Origin: Deuterostichococcus epilithicus
Taxonomy: Eukaryota > Chlorophyta > Trebouxiophyceae > Prasiolales > Stichococcaceae
Direction: 5' to 3'
Length of the DNA: 64,000 nt
NCBI GenBank assembly: GCA_033439295.1
Contig: JAVTLE010000011.1
Location: 1,984,082-2,048,081, forward strand
Position numbers and translations under genes: made by a program. Under the pieces are notes generated by a model, which ran no database searches, was not told the origin of the DNA, and worked only from the letters and a program-made list of their open reading frames with translations. Positions 58,901 through 64,000 of the stretch are shown here, piece after piece; positions within the stretch are counted from its first letter, which is position 1, and the number at the start of each line of letters is the position of its first letter.

Positions 58901-61900
58901 GGGCTTCCCGGATGTGGCAGCCGGCGCCGACGCCGGCCGGTGGGTGATCCTGCTGCCAACGGCGGCTCTGCAGGGTGCCGAGGCCGCGAGCCTGCGCGGC
59001 GGCGAGGGGCCGCAGCAGGCGCTGCGCGGCTGGACGGCTGCGTGGGGCACGCTACACGAGGCACTGGCTGCGTGAGCGCCTCTCCTCCCCTCAGACGTCT
59101 GATCACACTGCCATTCCTTGTGGTCGCCTCTTGTGTTCCCCGCCAGGGACGCGACGACCAAGTGCACGACCTGCAACCAAACAGCTCCCCGCGCAGTCAC
59201 TCGGTGGACTGCTCTAAAACTCCCGCTGTGGCCTGCTGGTCAAGCGTCGGTGGGTTCGGAAGCAGACGTGGCTCCTCGGCTCATGCACTTGGCAAGAGGC
59301 AGCCATGACTGCAAAGGCCGTGAGACCTCACTGCAGCTCTGCCTGCCGCTGCGCAGGCTCGGCACGGACCGGCCGCACGGGCACCGCAAGAAGCATGCCC
59401 AGCGCGACAGCGGCCAGGCCGATTCCGGCCTCGCGGCCGCGGGGGCAGCGGTCGCCGCCGCGTGCGACGCCGGCAGCGCGGGCGTGCTGGCAGCGCTCCG
59501 GGAGGCGGCTGATCCGCCCGCGGCGGACGCGGCGCTGGCCTTCTGGGCTGCGGCTGTCGCCCCGCTCAACACTCAGGTGTGGAGGGAGTGGACGCTGTGT
59601 CCGATGATGGTCAGTGCGCCCCGCGCCGGTGCTGGAGTCTGGTCCATCCCCGAGGCTGTCGCGCGACTTGTTCAAACAAAGGCAGCCCGGCCTCTGGTCA
59701 TGTGACAGCGCTCAGCAGTGGTGCGTGCGCCTGCGGAAGTCGGCCACCTCCCCCGACGACCTCTGCTGCCGCTGCCAGTGCCCAGCAGTCGCCCCCGTGC
59801 CGCCTGCAGTTTTCGCACAGCCTGGACCAGTCGGCGGACGCTCGGCGGCGGAGCATGGGCGCCGGCAGCGAGGCGGCGGACGCAGCCCGGCTAGCGCAGC
59901 TGCTGTCCGTCATCGGTGCGGCCGTCTGCTTGCTGGAGACACTCGCAAAATTGATGTAGCACCCCTGCCGACACGCACAGCCGTTCACTGCGAATCAGAA
60001 GAGCGAATGTGAAATTTGCAAGGCCCTTGTGGGGCGCGACGTCGCTGTGCCGCCCTGCTGGTTGCGAGCCTCTCCCCCTGAGGTCTCGCGCCGCGGCGCA
60101 GGCGCCGCACTGGACAGCCAGGAGAGGCGGCTCGCGGCGCTGCCGAAGCCGGCGCTGCCGGGCTGCATCGTGCCGCCCAGCCCCGAGGGCTGGCGCCAGC
60201 AGCCGGGCGACGCGGCGATGGACGCGCTGCACGGCTGGCTGTCGAGCGCCGCCATGGAGCGCCTGCTGCGCCTGCGCATCGGTGCAGTGTTCCTGCCCAC
60301 ATTATTCTTTTATCAACTTTCCTGGTCTCTGTGCCCGCTGCCCCTGCTTGCGCCCGGTGTCTGTGCTCTGATTCGATCCTGTGCTGCGGCCCAGCCTCCG
60401 CATCTGCAACTGGGGTTCTCCTCTTTTAGCATGCTGCGGAACCCGGCGGGGGTGCCTGCCACAGCAGGGCAAGGCAACTGCTGCGCTGCTGCTGTCGGAT
60501 GTTCTGCTTGCTGAACCTTCAGCAGTGCATGTGTGCATGGTCGTAACAGGATAGTTTGGGTCCGTCAAGGCCAAGCACCTCAAGCAGGACGCACAGAAAC
60601 CTGATGGACGTCAAGTTCTGCAAGTCCCGCCTCATATACATATAAGACCTGGTCTCCTTGCACACTGCCCCTTCCCTTTTGCAATGCAGTCGACGGCGAC
60701 GAGGGCGCGCGGGCGCTGCTGACGCGCCTCGTGCCCCCCCTGGGGCGGCTGGCCGCCTTTGTGCTGCGCTACTGGCCCCACCTGCAGGCGCATCGCTCCG
60801 GCGGCCCCTTTGCCCGATCGGTGGTCTCCGTGTGGCGCCAGACGGCAGACTTCCTCATCGCCCACCGCCCCTGCATCTCCAGGTGCGTGACCGACACTGG
60901 CGCACACCTGCCACCCGCAACTCTGGCCTGGCTACGTGTGCTATGTCCATGACTAAGCGCCCTGATCGGCGTCTGCGGGCGCCGCGCCTGGGTTGCAAGG
61001 GTTTAGGGTCACATAGGCGATGCACCTGGCTGCGCAAGGACTTGGTTTTCCCACGAGGCCGCTGCTGCCCCTGGTAGCGACTGTGCCGCTGTGAACAAGG
61101 CCAGAGGTCTGTGACCACAGGGACGATCTGCCGGCGCTGGTGGTGCCACTGGACGCTATGGAAAAGCGCGCCGCCGCCGACGTCGACGCCGCCGCCTCCT
61201 CCGCCACCCTGTGGGACGACGTCTGCGCCCTCGCGGGCGGGGGCGGCGCGGGCATCGACATCTCGCCGGCGCTGCGCGACCGCATGCCCCCCGGTGAGCG
61301 CTGGGGCGTGCGCCAGGGCTGCTTGCTGTGTTGGCATATGTCTTCTGTGCAGGATTTCACTCGGTGGTCTTGCGACATGCTGCTGTGCATGCCTGAGCAG
61401 CCGCACACGCGGGCTGCCGTGCTGACGATGTGTCACCTGATCACACAGAGCTGCGACCGCGCAAGCAGCCCAAGGCGCCGGCGCCGGTGCCGCGTCTCGC
61501 AGCCCTGGACAGCTTCCTGCCCGGCACCGCCGGCGGCCCGGATGCCGCCTCCCCTGCCGCTGGCGCCGCCGCCGCCTCGCAGACGGCGGCTGCCGCCGAC
61601 ATGAGGCCTCCACCGTCATCGCCCAAAGCGGCAGCGGAAGCAACAGAGGCGGCGGCGGCGGCGGCGGCGGAGCCGTCCCCTTCGGCGACAATAGTGGCAA
61701 AGCAGGCGGCGGCAACGAGGCCAGCGGCTGCGCGGCCGGCGAAGCGCTCGTTCCTGGACTGCTTTGCGGAGTCGCAGACGGAGTATGTCCAGATGCCCAC
61801 GAGCGTCAAGAAGCGCTCTGGTGAGCTGCGCTGGGAGGCTTGACGTCCCAAGGCCAGCTGCGGCAGCAGGAACAGCAACCTTTTTGGTGTGAACGGCTTG

Positions 61901-63430
61901 CCGCATTCGCATGCTGCACCTCGCTCTTCAGCGTTGGCCGCCCGCCATCGCCATGCACAGCAATGGAGTTGAGGGTTTCTGAGGCTTGTGCACGTCCAGC
62001 ACACTCAAAACAGGGTCATGGTCCACCCCAGCATGCGTTTCCAAAGGAAGCAACCGCACCATTCTGGCAACGACCACCACTTGATACGTGCGCTGTTCGT
62101 CGGTCCTGCAGGCGTGCTGACGGAGCGGCAGAGGGAGGTGGCGGCGGAGCAGCGGCGGGGGGCGGCGCGCCACGGCGTCACCACCGGCACCCTAGCGGAT
62201 GCCTCCCAGTCTGCTTGGTCGCTCGCGCAGTGCGCCCCTCTGCTGCTCTGAGGGCTCCTGTCGAGCATCTGCTGTGGTGTTCCATGGTGCTTTGGCTCAG
62301 CTCCGCTGCACGTCCTGCTGCCCCCCCCGACCCCCGGGTGGCTGGCACCGCCGTGCCGCATCCCAGACCTTCTAAGGGTGTTGATGTGGCGCCGCACTGT
62401 GACAGGGCGGGTGCGGCGCCACAGGAGCAGTATTGATATGGCATGATGGCTCTCAAGTCCCTCACCTCGTGGCTGTCCGGCCCTGCAGCGAGGCCACCCA
62501 GGAGAGCAGCCACCCGCCGAGCGGCGCCGAGGCGGCGCAGGACCGGGCGGGAGACGGCGAAGACGCCGCCCCTGCGGCCGCCGCGCAGCCCGGCGCAGCA
62601 GNGCCGCCGCCGTCAGCTGTGCGCGANGCGGTCCTGTCCGCAGCCGAGCGGCTGCCGGCCGCGTCAGAAGAGGCCGCGCAGCAGGGCGGCGGCAAGGATG
62701 TGGCGGAGGAGGCCGCAGAGGCACCGCGTGACAAGGAGAACGTGTCCCAGAACCCTTCGCAGCCGCCGCCGCAGCGCGCCGCTGCGGGCGAGGCGCCGCC
62801 TGCGACGCCGACGGGCGCCGCCGACAAGCAGCAAGCAGGCGCCGCTGCGGGCGCGGCAGATCCGGGAGAGGCGGCCTCCGACCTGGGCGACCAGCCGGCT
62901 GCCGGCAAAGGCGGCGCCGCCGCCGCCGACGCTGCCGGCGGCACCCTGCTGCCTGCGTCTTCCAGCCCGGTGACGCCCGCGCCGCGCGCGGCCTCCAGCG
63001 GCCCCGCGGCGGCGCGGGCGGCAGCAAAGTCCGGCGCGGCGGCGGGCACGCCCTCGCGCGACCGCACCCGGGCGGCTGACTCTGGCGACGCCGCCGCCGC
63101 TGCAAAGGGCACCAGCGGCGCCGGCAGAGCGGCGGTCGAGCCCGCGGAGCAGCAGGGCGCCGCCGCGACGCCGGAGGCTGACGCTGCGGCGGCCGCGGCG
63201 GCGGCTGCGGCCGGCGGCGCTCCGGCGAGCTGGTGATCACGCGGTCGGGTCGGCGGGCGCACATCACGCCCATCCCGCTGGCGCCGCTCGACCCGCAGGC
63301 AGGCCACACCGCACGCAGATGTCGGTCGGTCGGGACCATTCCGGAAGTTGACGCTGGCTCCTCGCCTCACGACACCTTGAGCCATCGCAAGTGTCACTCT
63401 GCGTTTTCACCCGCTAACTACACAACTTGA
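52922..63430 (+). CDS. RIF1: RIF1-like protein (Rap1-interacting factor 1 family)
   Basis: RIF1 controls replication timing, telomere length and repair-pathway choice. Well-supported exons: 52922-53076, 53184-53345, about 53735-53847, 54002-54127, from 54488, from 54872, 55442-55668, 56225-56392, from 56604, 56956-57270, from 57541, 57929-58105; further coding blocks lie up to 63236. The helical-repeat body is Ala/Leu-rich (AAKLALWGLSRQELPASLAV, GTFFQLLGRSSFSRRVGQPL). The block AFQYREDAALPVAAFGAWRG followed by ARLLAQPL matches the conserved RIF1 N-terminal segment (F.AWR.L ... KRL.LLMQPL). Near the end of the folded part, SVKKRSGVLTERQREVAAEQ matches the RIF1 LT(E/D)HQKEV motif in the same relative place. 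The tail (62480-63236) is Ala/Pro/Gln low complexity. N bases at 56655-56658, 62602 and 62627 and a frame change near 63233 (to ITRSGRRAHITPIPLAPL) make the last exons uncertain. Confidence 0.65.
56010..56185 (+). repeat. Two echoes of a RIF1-like exon start
   Basis: True exon start (56225): gccttccagtaccgtgagga then cgctgcgctgccggtggcgg. Copy 1 (56024-56068): cccttccagtaccacgacca then cgcggcgctgccagcgggcg. Copy 2 (56121-56165): gccttcgagctcccgtgtgg then acgccgcgctgccggccgca. Copies sit about 100 bases apart upstream of the acceptor; copy 2 keeps a CAG. This is one of the clearest echo sets. Confidence 0.9.
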
Positions 63431-63648
63431 GACAGCGAAGCTTGAGCATCCCTGAAGCTGAAGCGCCGAAGCGCCGCCACCGGCTGCACGACAGCGTTGC
63501 TCGCACCGCCACAGGCGCAGCTGCGGCGCCTGTGGCTGTGGACCGACACAGCGAGAGTGCCTCTGCCGCAGGTGAGCCCGCCGGCGCGCGGCAGGGCCGG
63601 CGAGAGGGAAGCGGACAAAGCCGCGCAGTGCGACAGGGGCTCGGCCGA
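63431..63648. other. Probable 3' flank of the RIF1-like gene
   Basis: Short GC-rich stretch after the last plausible RIF1-like codons. No independent feature seen. Confidence 0.35.
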
Positions 63649-63951
63649 CTAGGCGGCCGAGCGCGGCGCGCCAAGCGGCGGCGGCCGGCGGCCGGCGCAG
63701 CGGCAGTCCGCTGCCAAGCGGTCGCTCAGCTCGCGCGGCGCCCGGATGGTGCGCTCGCCCAAGTCTTTGGCACGATTCACGAACGCGACCGCCGCTGCCC
63801 TTCCCAGCCAGCTGCCGTGACCGGCGCAGGAGCAGCATGCAGCGGAGCGGTGTCCTGCAGCCAAGCCGCTGCATCGGCCGCAATGCGGGGTAGCTGACTT
63901 CCTGCAGCGGTGACATGCTGTGGCGGCCCTATTCGCCGCCAAATCCTGCAA
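63649..63951 (-). CDS. Possible exon of a minus-strand gene entering from the right
   Basis: Within an open minus-strand frame, the block WLGRAAAVAFVNRAKDLGER followed by TIRAPRELSDRLAA reads like real protein and is followed by low-complexity Arg/Pro codons. A CAG (acceptor) precedes the Leu-Gly codons. No family recognised, and upstream exons would lie beyond 64000. Confidence 0.25.
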   Translation of the reverse strand: MQDLAANRAATACHRCRKSATPHCGRCSGLAAGHRSAACCSCAGHGSWLGRAAAVAFVNRAKDLGERTIRAPRELSDRLAADCRCAGRRPPPLGAPRSAA

Positions 63952-64000
63952 TGACCCGTAGCACCAACTGGTGCATTGCTGAGCTGCGGCCAGTGAACGG

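Noticed and set aside
59388-59576. FWAAAVAPL as the RIF1 FWNATF motif
   Set aside because: Position is too far upstream of the LTERQREV motif relative to known RIF1 proteins to be sure; treated as uninformative.
1-64000. tRNA, rRNA, CRISPR, bacterial operon or viral features
   Set aside because: None seen on either strand; gene structure is that of nuclear eukaryotic DNA.

Overview
The window is nuclear DNA of an intron-rich, GC-rich eukaryote, most likely a green alga (Trebouxiophyceae/Chlorophyta type). Reasons: nearly every recognisable gene is split into short exons with GTGAGC/GTGCGC-like donors and CAG acceptors. Coding DNA is very rich in GCG/GGC/CTG codons. There is a plant-type complex I LYR subunit and a PNPase with a likely organelle targeting leader. 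No operons, ribosome binding sites or CRISPR are seen. Exon models below come from reading frame continuity, splice-site phase and remembered family motifs; no search was run.

Layout, left to right. 1-12794 (-): RRP5, the S1-repeat ribosome biogenesis factor; its C-terminal part lies beyond the left edge. 13308-16739 (+): a secreted GH18 enzyme of the di-N-acetylchitobiase type. 17119-21531 (-): a polytopic membrane protein of unrecognised family with a glutamine run. 22189-23435 (+): NDUFB9/B22 in five small exons. 23436-33938: a gene-poor 10.5 kb stretch of lower GC with a few weak ORFs, a diverged tandem array (about 30020-31150) and smaller repeats. 33939-35947 (-): a gamma-glutamylcyclotransferase-fold protein. 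36764-38260 (-): a glutathione-peroxidase-like protein without the catalytic Cys/Sec. 38689-39454 (-): a Lys/Ala/Glu-rich protein with a C-terminal membrane anchor. 40082-40945 (+): a weak hypothetical gene. 41185-43202 (-): a secreted protein of unknown family. 44152-52154 (-): polynucleotide phosphorylase, 17 exons. 52922 to about 63430 (+): a RIF1-like protein. 63649-63951 (-): a possible exon of a gene entering from the right.

The main genome-level observation is that introns repeatedly carry diverged copies of the neighbouring exon edge together with its splice site. Such 'splice-junction echoes' were found beside exons of RRP5, the chitobiase, PNPase and the RIF1-like gene, in one to two copies, on acceptor and donor sides alike. 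They look like decayed local tandem duplications across exon/intron borders. They could explain intron lengthening, cryptic splice sites and annotation errors.

The genes serve unrelated housekeeping roles (rRNA processing, organelle RNA decay, respiration, replication timing/telomere control, chitooligosaccharide breakdown). The exception is the pair of neighbouring same-strand genes with glutathione-type folds. Isolated N bases (412-413, 430, 18462, 56655-56658, 62602, 62627) fall in GC-rich coding DNA and disturb reading frames there.
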